64,000 bases of DNA from JAAFHB01 sp038236995 (GTDB lineage: Bacteria; Bacteroidota; Bacteroidia; Bacteroidales; Prolixibacteraceae), in the NCBI GenBank assembly GCA_038236995.1, contig JBBRZE010000017.1, positions 7,005 through 71,004 of the forward strand, in the 5' to 3' direction. Position numbers and translations under genes: made by a program. Numbering within the stretch: the stretch's first letter is position 1; each line of letters begins with the position of its first letter. This document shows positions 52,520 to 61,771 of this stretch, piece after piece. Below the pieces are notes generated by a model that was not told the DNA's origin, searched no databases, and saw nothing but the letters and a program-made list of their open reading frames with translations.

Positions 52520-52790
52520 GATCGTGTTTCAATGTCGTTTAGTTAAGTAAATTTGTTTTAACTCCGTAGGAGTTGCCTGTGCATAACCCCCAGATTTATC
52601 TGGGGGAAGTCACAAAGAAAGTGAACATAACTCCATAGGAGTTCCCCAAAGCAAAGGAAACGGGATAGCTGGGGTAACTCTTACAGAGTTAAGTTCGTTT
52701 TCCATTCTCTTTCCTCCGGTTAAAACCGGAGGTTATTTACTGGCAACTCCTACGGAGTAATTATTAGCTAAACGACATTGGATCTTGTTT
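52520..52790. mobile_element. MITE-like palindromic element, 251 bp, with flanking repeats
   Basis: The terminal inverted repeat CAATGTCGTTTAG (52530-52542) / CTAAACGACATTG (52768-52780) is perfect over 13 bp. Directly outside are GATCGTGTTT (52520-52529) and GATCTTGTTT (52781-52790), nine of ten identical, like a target duplication. Inside, ACTCCGTAGGAGTTGCC (52561-52577) is fully complementary to 52742-52758. Smaller hairpins follow: CCCCCAGATTTATCTGGGGG (52587-52606), AACTCCATAGGAGTT (52629-52643), AACTCTTACAGAGTT (52676-52690) and CCTCCGGTTAAAACCGGAGG (52713-52732). It holds no coding region. A diverged inverted copy is at 60922-61103. Confidence 0.8.
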
Positions 52791-52901
52791 TTATATTCTG
52801 ATCTGCACAGTAAATTCCTGATTTGATGGATTTCAGATAATAAAATGACCGGGCGAGCGTTCATATCATTAACGCGCACCCGGTCATTCAGGATATAGGT
52901 C

Positions 52902-54839
52902 TTATTCAACAACCGCGGAGAAACCGCCGGCAGGTAACATTTTCAAAGGCAGCCGATCTCCCTTTTTCACTGTGATTTCATTTGCAAGAAAGGACTTGCC
53001 ATCAACACCATCAGTAATCATTTTTGCAGTATAGCTCTTTCCTTCCGTCAGAAAATCGAGGTCTAAAGTAATTGCCTTTTCAGCCATTTCACCGTTAATA
53101 CCTCCGATAAACCATTTTTCACCCGAACGACGTGCCATTACAACATCTCGACCCGGATAACCGTAGATCATTCTGGACTCGTCCCAAATTGTAGGCAATT
53201 GTTTGATAAAACTTTGTACATAAGAAGGTAATGCTTTATAAACCTCAGGGAAATCAACAAGATGAACAACGCCGGACTCAAATACAACTGTTAAAGCCAG
53301 TTCGTTGGAATAAGTGGTGAGGTGTTTATTTACCTTATCCGTCAGTCCAAAAGGGGTGTAATCCATGGAGCCGACCACATTACGCGTGAAAGGGAGAATT
53401 GTGTTGTTCCAGACAGCAGTTTCCGGATAGGAAGGTCGAAACATATAACACTCCTCGCCGGGAACTGACTCCATCCCTACAAGGTTAGGCCATGTACGTT
53501 GCCATCCACGTGGTAATGTGCAGCCATGAAAGTTGACCATCACATGAAAATCGGCGGCATCTTTCAGGATGCCCATATATTGCTGAATAATGTGCTGTTT
53601 ATCGCTTTGAAAGAAATCGACTTTTACCCCTTTGACACCCCATTTCTGCAGCTTTTCAAATTCAGCCCTGCGCAGTGCCGGATCGAACATGATATCACGG
53701 GGCGCTTCGGAAACTGTATTGTGTGGTCCGCCTGAATTGTACCATAGCCAGATACCCACCTTCTTTTGATTGGCATATCCGATCAGTTGCTCAACATTTC
53801 CACCTTCCATCATATTCCAGTTGGCATCGACAAGGAAGTACGGAATACCCCATTCGGACGCAAAGTCGATAAATGGGATCATGCTTTTGTAGACTTTCGG
53901 ACTTGCAGGATCTGCCCACCAACTCCAGGAAACCAATCCGGGTTTAATCCACGAAGTATCTTCAATTTTGGAGGATTCGCTTAAGCTATTCACCATTGTT
54001 GAAGCAGCAATTCTGGAAGGATCTTTCGCAATCATAATGACCCGCCACGGAGTCGCCCATGGTAATTCTTTACTTTGAGGATTGGCATTACCCAGACCCA
54101 TTGCCTCTTTTTCACCCGGATAGCGAACAGAATACAAACCTGCGGGTGCATTTTGAGCAAGACGTGAACCACAGAATGAACCATCAAGGCCAGCTTCTGT
54201 CAATAAAACCCAGGCATTTGAAGTCTGAAATAAACCGGCAAAGCACCATCCTTCAGCCTCAGGAGATGATTCCCCAATTGGGGTTCCATTTGTAAAATTA
54301 CGCTCATAACCAGGAGAATACTTTGTGATGCTATCGTAAGGTTCAATCCATGCTTTACCAGTTTCTGCAAATTTAAATCCGGTAATCTCATTTGAAATCT
54401 CGTAATTGCCGGTAGCATTCCCGGGAAAACGATATCGGAATGCGACCCCATCATTCCCCGCGCGAAGGACCAGTTCAATTTTGGCTTTCTGTTCATTTTC
54501 GAAGGTCAACAAAAGTTCCTTTGCCGAATATTTACATTCCAGTTGTTTACCTGCAAGCAATGTATAATCCTCGGAAATGAAACGTAATTGTGACTCAGAT
54601 ACAAACGACAATTTCTCAATAAACTGTGCATCATTCCGGGCGATTCCAAGCGGTGATTCACCAATCACCAGCGTATCTGAAAAGCCAACAGTATAAAACA
54701 GCCGGTTCTCTTTTTCGTAGACTTTAAAACTGATTTTATTATCGGGTGATTTTAAAATCCATTCTGTCGGTTCTGAGCATCCGCCTAACACGAAGACCAA
54801 AGCCAGCGAAATTAAATGCAATGACTTTACAATTCCCAT
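52902..54839 (-). CDS. GH97 glycoside hydrolase lipoprotein
   Basis: A 645-residue lipoprotein ('LVFVLGGC' lipobox). GH97 enzymes are calcium-dependent alpha-glucosidases (SusB) or alpha-galactosidases. The N-terminal beta-sandwich ('WILKSPDNKISFKVYEKENR') precedes a (beta/alpha)8 barrel with 'GIWLWYNSGG', 'WGVKGVKVDFFQSDKQ' and 'VGMESVPGEE'. A C-terminal sandwich holds 'VVMARRSGEKWFIGGINGE'. The Asp in VKVDFF sits where the retaining alpha-galactosidase-type members have their nucleophile, which favours that type; this assignment is from family knowledge, not aligned. It starts 20 bp after the pheS stop. Confidence 0.92.
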   Translation of the reverse strand: MGIVKSLHLISLALVFVLGGCSEPTEWILKSPDNKISFKVYEKENRLFYTVGFSDTLVIGESPLGIARNDAQFIEKLSFVSESQLRFISEDYTLLAGKQLECKYSAKELLLTFENEQKAKIELVLRAGNDGVAFRYRFPGNATGNYEISNEITGFKFAETGKAWIEPYDSITKYSPGYERNFTNGTPIGESSPEAEGWCFAGLFQTSNAWVLLTEAGLDGSFCGSRLAQNAPAGLYSVRYPGEKEAMGLGNANPQSKELPWATPWRVIMIAKDPSRIAASTMVNSLSESSKIEDTSWIKPGLVSWSWWADPASPKVYKSMIPFIDFASEWGIPYFLVDANWNMMEGGNVEQLIGYANQKKVGIWLWYNSGGPHNTVSEAPRDIMFDPALRRAEFEKLQKWGVKGVKVDFFQSDKQHIIQQYMGILKDAADFHVMVNFHGCTLPRGWQRTWPNLVGMESVPGEECYMFRPSYPETAVWNNTILPFTRNVVGSMDYTPFGLTDKVNKHLTTYSNELALTVVFESGVVHLVDFPEVYKALPSYVQSFIKQLPTIWDESRMIYGYPGRDVVMARRSGEKWFIGGINGEMAEKAITLDLDFLTEGKSYTAKMITDGVDGKSFLANEITVKKGDRLPLKMLPAGGFSAVVE

Positions 54840-54859
54840 AGCAGTTTGCTGTTAGTTGA

Positions 54860-55879
54860 TTAGTTGGCTGATTCAAACTGCTGAAGGAACCTTACATCAT
54901 TTTCGAAATAAAGGCGTAAATCGTTGACACCAAATTTCAGCATGGCAATTCTTTCGATTCCCATCCCAAAAGCATAACCCGTATATTTTTTACTATCGAT
55001 TCCAGATGCTTCGAGAACGTTAGGATCTACCATGCCGCAACCCAGTATCTCGAGCCATCCTGTGTATTTACAGACGTTACAACCTTTTCCGCCGCAAATT
55101 GAACACGAGACATCCACTTCGGCTGAAGGTTCAGTAAACGGAAAGTAAGAGGGACGCATACGAATCTCTGCATTCTCTCCAAAAAGTTCCTTGGCATAGT
55201 AAAGTAAGGTTTGTTTCAGATCGGCAAACGACACATTTTCGTCAATATACAACCCTTCAACCTGGTGAAACATGCAATGAGCACGGTACGAGATGGCTTC
55301 ATTTCTGAAAACGCGTCCCGGCGTTACCGTGCGAATCGGTGGTTTCATTGTCTCCATATCGTGAACCTGCACCGAGGAGGTGTGGGTGCGCAACAGAACA
55401 TCGGGATTGGTCTGGATGAAAAATGTGTCCTGCATATCACGAGCCGGATGTTCCTCCGCAAAATTCAATGCGCTGAAAACATGCCAGTCATCCTCTATTT
55501 CAGGACCTTCTGAAACAACAAAACCTAATCTTTTAAAAATATCGAGTATTTCGTTTTTGACGATTGAGATAGGATGGCGCGTTCCTAATTTCATCGGTTC
55601 GCCAGGAAGTGTAAGATCGACACCTGAACCGGCAGATTTCTGCTCTGTCAAACCTTCTTTCAACAGATTGATCTTTTCAAGAGCGAATTCCTTCAACGTA
55701 TTTACGGCCGCACCGATCTCCTTTTTCTGATCGGCGGATACATTACGGAATTCCTCAAACAACTTAGAGATCTCACCCTTTTTACTAAGGTACTTGATTC
55801 GAAGCTCTTCGGCTTCCTCAACCGACTTGGCGACAATTCCTTCAATCTCCTGCTGTAATTCTTTGATGCGCGTTAACAT
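54860..55879 (-). CDS. pheS: Phenylalanine--tRNA ligase alpha subunit
   Basis: A 339-residue class II synthetase subunit. An N-terminal coiled coil (residues about 1-85) leads to the catalytic core with 'GTRHPISIVKNEILDIFKRL', motif 2 in 'TVTPGRVFRNEAISYRAHCM' and motif 3 'GYAFGMGIERIAMLKFGV'. A short Cys cluster 'CSICGGKGCNVCKYTG' looks like a zinc-binding insertion. The beta subunit gene is not adjacent. A minus-strand box TAATTTTG (55910-55903) lies 24 bp upstream of the start. Confidence 0.96.
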   Translation of the reverse strand: MLTRIKELQQEIEGIVAKSVEEAEELRIKYLSKKGEISKLFEEFRNVSADQKKEIGAAVNTLKEFALEKINLLKEGLTEQKSAGSGVDLTLPGEPMKLGTRHPISIVKNEILDIFKRLGFVVSEGPEIEDDWHVFSALNFAEEHPARDMQDTFFIQTNPDVLLRTHTSSVQVHDMETMKPPIRTVTPGRVFRNEAISYRAHCMFHQVEGLYIDENVSFADLKQTLLYYAKELFGENAEIRMRPSYFPFTEPSAEVDVSCSICGGKGCNVCKYTGWLEILGCGMVDPNVLEASGIDSKKYTGYAFGMGIERIAMLKFGVNDLRLYFENDVRFLQQFESAN

Positions 55880-55902
55880 TGCAATCCCAATTTTGTGAAT
55901 TG

Positions 55903-55931
55903 CAAAATTACAAAAAATATATCTACTTTTG
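55903..55931. promoter_or_regulatory. Divergent promoter boxes for pheS and the CotH gene
   Basis: Minus strand: TAATTTTG at 55910-55903, toward pheS. Plus strand: TACTTTTG at 55924-55931, toward the CotH gene, with TTG (55900-55902) 21 bp upstream as a possible -33. Both boxes match TAnnTTTG. Confidence 0.6.
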
Positions 55932-55967
55932 GGTGTAATATACTATCACTAACCTACTGATCGTCAA

Positions 55968-57581
55968 ATGAGCAAAATCCATCAAGTAAGGCTTATTGTA
56001 GCAATAATGTCCTTAATGCTATTGTTTGGGAATTGTAAAAAAGAGATTAAACCCAACTCCGAAAGTACAATTAAACTCTTTTATCTTAAAAAGGCCAGTA
56101 ACAAAGGTCTGAACGAAGAAGTTTCTTTTACAATTGACGAGCAAAAGGGAGAGATTACCGGCTCAATACTGCAATGGATTGATTCAGAAACGCCTTCAGA
56201 ATTAGTTGCCGACTTTGAAATAGATGATGAATCCACTGTTACAGTCAATGGATTAGGTCAGATACATGGCATAACTGTTAATGACTTCAGGAAGTCACTT
56301 AATTACACGGTAAAAGCAAAAAACGGTAGTGAGAAAACGTATAAAGTAAGAATTATTTGTCCGCAAATCAATGCCTCATTACCCATTGTCCGTATTAATG
56401 CCATTGATCCTATTTTTAGTGGTGATATTTACGTCAAAGCAAGCCTTCAGTTGATTGGGAACGGTATTACTGAAGGAATATGGAACAGTTACGCGGATGG
56501 AAAGATGGTTGATATCCGTCTTCGTGGAAACTCCACGATGTGGCTTCCCAAACATCCCTACCGGATAAAATTCCCCGACAAGTTCAGCCCATTGGGTCTC
56601 AATCATGCCAAAGAGAAAAGCTGGGTACTACTTGCCAACGATGCAGATAAAACGCTCCTTCGAAATGCAGTAGCCTTTAAAGCCGCGAAAATCATGAATG
56701 ACGACCCTTCAAATGACCGTTTCGTTCCATCAACTGTTTTTGTCGATCTTTACCTGAATGGAGATTACAAAGGCAATTACCATCTTACCGATCAGGTTGA
56801 AGTTGCCACAGGCAGGGTGAATGTCGAGTCATTGAAAGCTGCGGATGGAAATAATCCTTTAAAGATTACAGGCGGATATCTTTTAGAGATGGATGGCTTT
56901 GGAGAAACCGAGCCACTCTATTTCAAAACAAAATACAAGAACCTGATTGCGACTGTAAAATATCCTAAGGACGACGATTATGATATTTCACAGTTCGAAT
57001 ATATAAAGGATTACTTTGGAAATCAGGCAGAGAGTGCCCTTTTCTCGGATAACTTTACCGACCCGGCAACTGGCTGGCGGAAATACTTCGACGAAAAGAC
57101 CTTTATCGATTACTATATCATCAGCGAATTAACAGGAAATCCCGATTCCTGGTGGAGCACCTATATTTTTAAGCGTCGAAACGATCCGCTTCTTTACTTT
57201 GGGCCAATATGGGATTTTGATATTGCATTTAATAATGATAAAAGGTTGGGAGATGTAACCCGTAAGTTAATGGCTACGAATGCGCATGATCCCAAAGTTT
57301 GGATTCAGCAATTTATGAAAGATGCAGGATTTAAAAAAGCGGTTAAAATACGCTGGAATAATAAGAAAACCGAGCTTTTGACTTTATTGAATTTTACAGA
57401 TCAGATGGTTGCTAAAATCAACCTTTCACAGGAAGCTAATTTTAAAAGATGGGAAATCACCACCCAAAACCTTCCTCAGGGTGGAGTACCTCCGCCAAAT
57501 TATGAACTTGGCGTCAAACAACTGAAGGACTATTTAAATGCAAGGTATACTTACCTTGACGGCATATTTAACAGCTGGTAA
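55968..57581 (+). CDS. CotH kinase family lipoprotein
   Basis: A 537-residue lipoprotein ('LLFGNC' lipobox). A cadherin-like beta domain of about 115 residues ('LNYTVKAKNGSEKTYKVRII') precedes a CotH domain: 'VDIRLRGNSTMWLPKHPYRI', 'SWVLLANDADKTLLRNAVAF', 'FVDLYLNGDYKGNYHLTDQV' and 'LLYFGPIWDFDIAFNND' with the metal-binding DFD. CotH proteins are atypical kinases that phosphorylate spore-coat proteins in Bacillus; bacterial surface members are often near glycan genes. The target here is unknown. Confidence 0.92.
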   Translation: MSKIHQVRLIVAIMSLMLLFGNCKKEIKPNSESTIKLFYLKKASNKGLNEEVSFTIDEQKGEITGSILQWIDSETPSELVADFEIDDESTVTVNGLGQIHGITVNDFRKSLNYTVKAKNGSEKTYKVRIICPQINASLPIVRINAIDPIFSGDIYVKASLQLIGNGITEGIWNSYADGKMVDIRLRGNSTMWLPKHPYRIKFPDKFSPLGLNHAKEKSWVLLANDADKTLLRNAVAFKAAKIMNDDPSNDRFVPSTVFVDLYLNGDYKGNYHLTDQVEVATGRVNVESLKAADGNNPLKITGGYLLEMDGFGETEPLYFKTKYKNLIATVKYPKDDDYDISQFEYIKDYFGNQAESALFSDNFTDPATGWRKYFDEKTFIDYYIISELTGNPDSWWSTYIFKRRNDPLLYFGPIWDFDIAFNNDKRLGDVTRKLMATNAHDPKVWIQQFMKDAGFKKAVKIRWNNKKTELLTLLNFTDQMVAKINLSQEANFKRWEITTQNLPQGGVPPPNYELGVKQLKDYLNARYTYLDGIFNSW

Positions 57582-57624
57582 AATGGTTATTTAATTTTCT
57601 TTTTTCATCATTTCTGCTAATCTG

Positions 57625-58722
57625 TTATTTATTTTCAGAAACTGCCAGTCCAACAAAAGAATCGGCCGTGCCGTAATATAAAAACCATTTGTTTTTGAAA
57701 AAGACCAGTCCTTCGGAAAATGTTGTCCCTGCGGCATATTGTCCGGTCATTTCGTGTGACAGTGTTGGTTTAAGTATATATGCGTCTGTTCGATGAATAA
57801 TTTTTTCCGGATCATTCAGATCAAACAATACCTCACCAACAGAATAAGTTCCTTTCGGTAAAGTACTTGTAGCATTTTCGTTTACAGCATTTTTTCCGTT
57901 GTAGAGGAGTAAAATACCCTTGTCTGTCATTATTGCAGGCGGGCCACATTCGGTCAAATCACTGTCAAATTTCCCCGGACGTGTGGTCATGATCTTTTTT
58001 AGTTCTCCGTTTTTATCCAACAGCGGATTCCAGTCCCAAAGATTATCGGACCAAGCCAGGTTCACGAATTGCTCACCCCAATACATCCAATACTTACCTT
58101 TTATTTTTGCAACGATAGGTCTGTTATTGACCATCTTCGTAATGATAGAAGCTGATTTTGATGCCAGGTCCAAAAACTTACCATTATACGATTTTGCGAG
58201 AGCCGGGCCTTTTTTCTGCCAGTGAAACAGATCTTTAGATACAGCGATTGAGAGACGTGGAACCTTGTAATTCCAGCTTGTATAGGCAATAACATACAAA
58301 CCCTCAGCAGTCTCAACAATACGTGGATCCTCACACCCTCCGGGATAATCATACTTGCTGAACTCGTCATTATCGGGATACAGCACAGGCTCCTTAAAAT
58401 TCTTGAAATGAATTCCATCTTCACTAACAGCCAATCCGATACGAGACGTACGACCCCCCAAAATCGCCTTTGGGTTATCCTCACTTCGAGTGAAGAGATA
58501 TACTTTACCATCCTTCACAATTGCTGCAGGATTAAATACATCAGCTTTCTGCCATTTAACAAGTTCTTTTTTCATCGGACAGAAAAATACCAATGTAGAG
58601 TCTGCCCTGACAATAGGATTCTCCTTTGTCTTTACAAATGTTCCCAAATCCCATTTTTCCTGCGCCTGAACACAGAAGCTTATTGCAACAAGGAATACGT
58701 ATAGTAGAAGTCTTTTTTCCAT
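57625..58722 (-). CDS. GH130-like beta-mannoside phosphorylase/hydrolase
   Basis: A 365-residue protein with a Sec signal peptide ('FLVAISFCVQAQ'). The five-bladed propeller shows GH130 signatures: 'DVFNPAAIVKDGKVYLFTRS', 'GGCEDPRIVETAEGLYVIAY', 'ECGPPAIMTDKGILLLYNG' and 'KWFLYYGTADSFVGLAV'. Family members break beta-mannosides, often by phosphorolysis. A secreted form is more likely to hydrolyse, as phosphate is scarce outside. It shares a strand with the M3 peptidase gene upstream (18 bp gap), probably one transcript. Confidence 0.85.
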   Translation of the reverse strand: MEKRLLLYVFLVAISFCVQAQEKWDLGTFVKTKENPIVRADSTLVFFCPMKKELVKWQKADVFNPAAIVKDGKVYLFTRSEDNPKAILGGRTSRIGLAVSEDGIHFKNFKEPVLYPDNDEFSKYDYPGGCEDPRIVETAEGLYVIAYTSWNYKVPRLSIAVSKDLFHWQKKGPALAKSYNGKFLDLASKSASIITKMVNNRPIVAKIKGKYWMYWGEQFVNLAWSDNLWDWNPLLDKNGELKKIMTTRPGKFDSDLTECGPPAIMTDKGILLLYNGKNAVNENATSTLPKGTYSVGEVLFDLNDPEKIIHRTDAYILKPTLSHEMTGQYAAGTTFSEGLVFFKNKWFLYYGTADSFVGLAVSENK

Positions 58723-58740
58723 TTACAAATAGTCTAATTA

Positions 58741-60852
58741 TTATTTCTTCTTCAGTCCGCTTCTTTCGAGCAATGGTTCAATAGAAGGTTCCTGTCCGCG
58801 AAAAGCGACATACAGCTTCATCGGATGTTCGGTTCCACCTTTCTCGAGGATATTTTTGCGGAACGAAGTGGCAGTGGTTTTATCAAAAATGCCATTTTTC
58901 TTGAATTGTGAGAATGCATCTGCATCCAGCACTTCCGCCCATTTATATCCGTAATAACCTGCCGCATAACCGCCGGCAAAAATGTGGGAGAAAGCGGTGC
59001 TGAGACAGCTACCTGCAACCGGCTCAAAAAATTCTGTAGAGACGATCGCTTTTTGCTCAAAGGAAACAATATCCCCACTAAATGGTTCTGTTATAGAGTG
59101 CCATGCCATGTCGTTCATACCAAAGCTCAATTGTCGCTCACTTGCGTATCCAGCCTGGAAATTCTCAGCATCAATCAATTTTTGAACGAGTTCGGCAGGA
59201 ATCTTTTCGCCTGTCACATAATGTACAGCAAATAGATCGAGCCACTCCTTTTGAGTTGCCCAGTTCTCCATCACCTGCGACGGCAATTCGACAAAATCGC
59301 GGTAAACATTGGTACCAGACTGACTCGGATAGACTGTTTTAGCCATCATCCCATGTAACGCATGGCCAAATTCGTGAAGAAAAGTGGTTACTTCGTTAAA
59401 AGTGAGCAGCGAAGGCTTCGTTTCGGTTGGCTTTGTAAAATTGCAGACAATTGTAATAATAGGCCTTATTTCTTTACCATTCACATTACTCTCAGGTCTC
59501 AGATCGTTCATCCAGGCACCACCACTCTTACCATCGCGCGGAAAAAAGTCGAGGTAAAGTACCGAAAGAAATGATCCATCCTGATCGAACACTTCGTAAG
59601 CCGTCGCATCGGGATGATAAACCGGGATCGCCTTATTCTCTTTAAAAGTGAGTCCGTAAAGTCGGTTGGCAAGATCGAAAACGCCTTCACGTACTTTCTC
59701 CAATTGGAAATAGGGTTTCACTTGCTGTTCGTCGAAACCGTAATGAGCATTTTTCAACTTTTCGGAATAATAACTCCAGTCCCATCGCTGAAAAGAATCT
59801 TTCATTCCAAGCTTATTGGCAAATTCCAGCACTTCTGCATATTCTTTTTCAGCTGCAGGACGTGACGCGGCATGAAGCTGATTCAGAAAATCGTTCACCC
59901 GTTTTGGATTTTCGGCCATCCGTTCAGCAAGAACATATTCAGCATGGTTTTTAAAACCAAGTAGTTTCGCCTTTTCAAGCTTGAGATTAACGGTTTTACG
60001 GATGATCTCCTCGTTATTTTTATCGTTTTTCTGAAATCCACGTGAAGTGTAGGCACGATACATTTGCTCCCGAAGTTTTCCATTATCGGCATACTTCATA
60101 AAACCAACAAAACTGGGGCCCTGAAGTGTGAACATCCACCCCTCTTTTCCTTTTGATTTTGCCACCTGTGCTGCTGCCTCGCACTCCGATTCCGGAATTC
60201 CTGCAAGATCTTTTTTATCAGTAATTAACAACTGATAAGCATTGGTTTCAGCCAGAACATTTTCGCCGAATTGCAACGAAAGCTTCGACAATTCGGTGGT
60301 AATCTCAGCATACCGTTTTTTCGCCTCACCTTCAAGATTGGCACCACTTCGCACAAATCCAAGGTATTTCTTTTCCAGCAACTGAAGTTCTTCAGGTGTC
60401 AGATCAAGTTTCTCCCTTTGAATGTATACCGCTTTAACCTTTCCAAAAAGCTTTTCGTTCAATGTAATATAGTTTGAAAATTCCGAGAGTTTTGGTGAAA
60501 CTTCGCGTGCAATCGCCTGTATTTCATCATCTGTTTCGGCTGAATTCAGGTTAAACAGAACGCTTGTTACGCGTTCGAGCTTTTCGCCGGCAACCTCGAG
60601 CGCAACAATTGTATTTTGAAAGGTGGGCTCATCAGTATTGTTGATAATTGCATCTGCCTCATCTTTCGCCTCTTTTAATGTTGCATCAATTGCAGGGATA
60701 AAGTGTTCATGCTTAATTTCCTGAAAAGGTGGCGTCTGATGTGGAGTATTCCATTCCACCAAAAGCGGATTGGATTCTTTTACTTCATTTTGTGAATAAC
60801 CTGTCGTCATACCGGATAATAAAAATAGTCCTATTAATAAATTGATTTTCAT
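58741..60852 (-). CDS. dcp: M3 family metallopeptidase (Dcp-like)
   Basis: A 703-residue exported zinc peptidase with a signal peptide ending 'GMTTGYSQ'. The zinc motif is 'TFLHEFGHALHGMMA' (HExxH) at about residue 495. The family opening 'NPLLVEWNTPHQTPPFQEIK' with 'HFIPAIDATLKEAKDEADAI' and the closing 'GGTEHPMKLYVAFRGQEPSI' match peptidyl-dipeptidase Dcp/oligopeptidase A. It should release dipeptides from peptide C-termini in the periplasm, which would suit the dipeptide-use genes at the start of the window. Confidence 0.93.
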   Translation of the reverse strand: MKINLLIGLFLLSGMTTGYSQNEVKESNPLLVEWNTPHQTPPFQEIKHEHFIPAIDATLKEAKDEADAIINNTDEPTFQNTIVALEVAGEKLERVTSVLFNLNSAETDDEIQAIAREVSPKLSEFSNYITLNEKLFGKVKAVYIQREKLDLTPEELQLLEKKYLGFVRSGANLEGEAKKRYAEITTELSKLSLQFGENVLAETNAYQLLITDKKDLAGIPESECEAAAQVAKSKGKEGWMFTLQGPSFVGFMKYADNGKLREQMYRAYTSRGFQKNDKNNEEIIRKTVNLKLEKAKLLGFKNHAEYVLAERMAENPKRVNDFLNQLHAASRPAAEKEYAEVLEFANKLGMKDSFQRWDWSYYSEKLKNAHYGFDEQQVKPYFQLEKVREGVFDLANRLYGLTFKENKAIPVYHPDATAYEVFDQDGSFLSVLYLDFFPRDGKSGGAWMNDLRPESNVNGKEIRPIITIVCNFTKPTETKPSLLTFNEVTTFLHEFGHALHGMMAKTVYPSQSGTNVYRDFVELPSQVMENWATQKEWLDLFAVHYVTGEKIPAELVQKLIDAENFQAGYASERQLSFGMNDMAWHSITEPFSGDIVSFEQKAIVSTEFFEPVAGSCLSTAFSHIFAGGYAAGYYGYKWAEVLDADAFSQFKKNGIFDKTTATSFRKNILEKGGTEHPMKLYVAFRGQEPSIEPLLERSGLKKK

Positions 60853-60907
60853 ACAGTTTAATTTAGATTTCTGTGGTTAGTTCAGATGTGCATTATGTAA
60901 GATAAAT

Positions 60908-61128
60908 CATAATTCGTAATTCAATGTCGTTTTGCTAAGAATAACTCCGTAGGTGTTGCCAGTAAATAACCTCCGGTTTCAACCGGAGGAAAGAAAATGA
61001 AATCGAAGTTAACGCTGTAAGAGTTGCCCAAGTCGATTCTTTTTCATTCGTTTATGGAGAACTCTGTGGAGTCAAAATGAACCTTCTTAACTAAAGAACA
61101 TCGATTCCTACTTCATAATTCGTAATTC
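60908..61128. mobile_element. Diverged, shortened inverted copy of the MITE-like element
   Basis: The element proper is 60922-61103 (182 bp). Its left end CAATGTCGTTTTG matches the 52530 element's terminus in 12 of 13 bases; its right end CTAAAGAACATCG (61091-61103) matches in 10 of 13. Internal order CTCCGTAGGTGTTGCC, AGTAAATAACCTCCGG, then CTGTAAGAGTTGCCC follows the reverse complement of the 52530 copy, but the CCCCCAGA hairpin is missing. Outside it, CATAATTCGTAATTC occurs at both 60908-60922 and 61114-61128, a 15-bp direct repeat. Confidence 0.75.
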
Positions 61129-61162
61129 GTAATTCCTACTTCGTAATTCATAATTCATAATT
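61112..61162. repeat. Low-complexity AATTCRTAATTC repeats
   Basis: Several copies of TTC-(A/G)-TAATTC run in tandem after the MITE-like element. The same phrase occurs before it (60908) and near 40012. No gene lies in 60853-61165; the MITE-like copy and these repeats fill most of it. Confidence 0.7.
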
Positions 61163-61165
61163 GTT

Positions 61166-61753
61166 TTATCTTCGTTTTGTTTTATCCTTCATAACACTCC
61201 ATCCAAATTTGCCGATACGCTTCCCCAATGAATAATAAGTTCCGTGCGAATAAGCCATGATTCCTGAAGCGGCAAGATTGAAAGCCCCGGTTTCGGAATC
61301 AATAAACCGATCGTCGGCAATGATATTGACAACATCGGCAATAAACATATCGTGTGAACCCAACGATTTGATCTCTTTAACTTTGCACTCAATTGAAATG
61401 GGGGCTTCGGCTACGATCGGACATTTTACGATTGTTGCAGCTACCGGAGTGAGACCGCTTTCCTTAAACTTATCGAAATCACGACCCGATTTTACACCAC
61501 ACCAGTCCGTTGCTTTCGCAATATCAGAAGTTGTCAGATTGATCACAAACTCACCTGATTGCTTAATCATGTCATGTGAATGCCGCTCAGGACGCACTGA
61601 AATATAACACATTGGAGGATCGGTACACAAGGTTCCCAACCATGAGACAGTCAGCAGGTTCATCTTCCCGTTTATATCTCCGCAGCTGATCAGCGCTGCC
61701 GGCAAAGGATAGACCATATTACCCGGTTTCCAGTTCTGTTTTCCCATTTTCAT
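61166..61753 (-). CDS. Flavin reductase family protein
   Basis: A 195-residue FMN-binding split-barrel protein. 'MVYPLPAALISCGDINGKMN' followed by 'LLTVSWLGTLCTDPPMCYIS' and 'SGEFVINLTTSDIAKATDWC' are typical of the flavin reductase-like domain. Bacteroidota have many copies, often of unknown substrate. ATG 61753 (or 61747) is preferred because the upstream in-frame codons from 61867 span the promoter box. A minus-strand TATTTTTG (61771-61764) supports this. Confidence 0.88.
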   Translation of the reverse strand: MKMGKQNWKPGNMVYPLPAALISCGDINGKMNLLTVSWLGTLCTDPPMCYISVRPERHSHDMIKQSGEFVINLTTSDIAKATDWCGVKSGRDFDKFKESGLTPVAATIVKCPIVAEAPISIECKVKEIKSLGSHDMFIADVVNIIADDRFIDSETGAFNLAASGIMAYSHGTYYSLGKRIGKFGWSVMKDKTKRR

Positions 61754-61763
61754 TAAATTTTGA

Positions 61764-61771
61764 CAAAAATA
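61764..61771 (-). promoter_or_regulatory. -7 promoter box for the flavin reductase
   Basis: CAAAAATA on the plus strand reads TATTTTTG on the minus strand, matching TAnnTTTG, about 10 bp before the chosen start. Upstream, three loosely similar phrases (GATCAGACAATTTG, GATCCGACAAAG, GATTTGACAATTTG) lie within 61781-61856 and might be binding sites. Confidence 0.5.
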
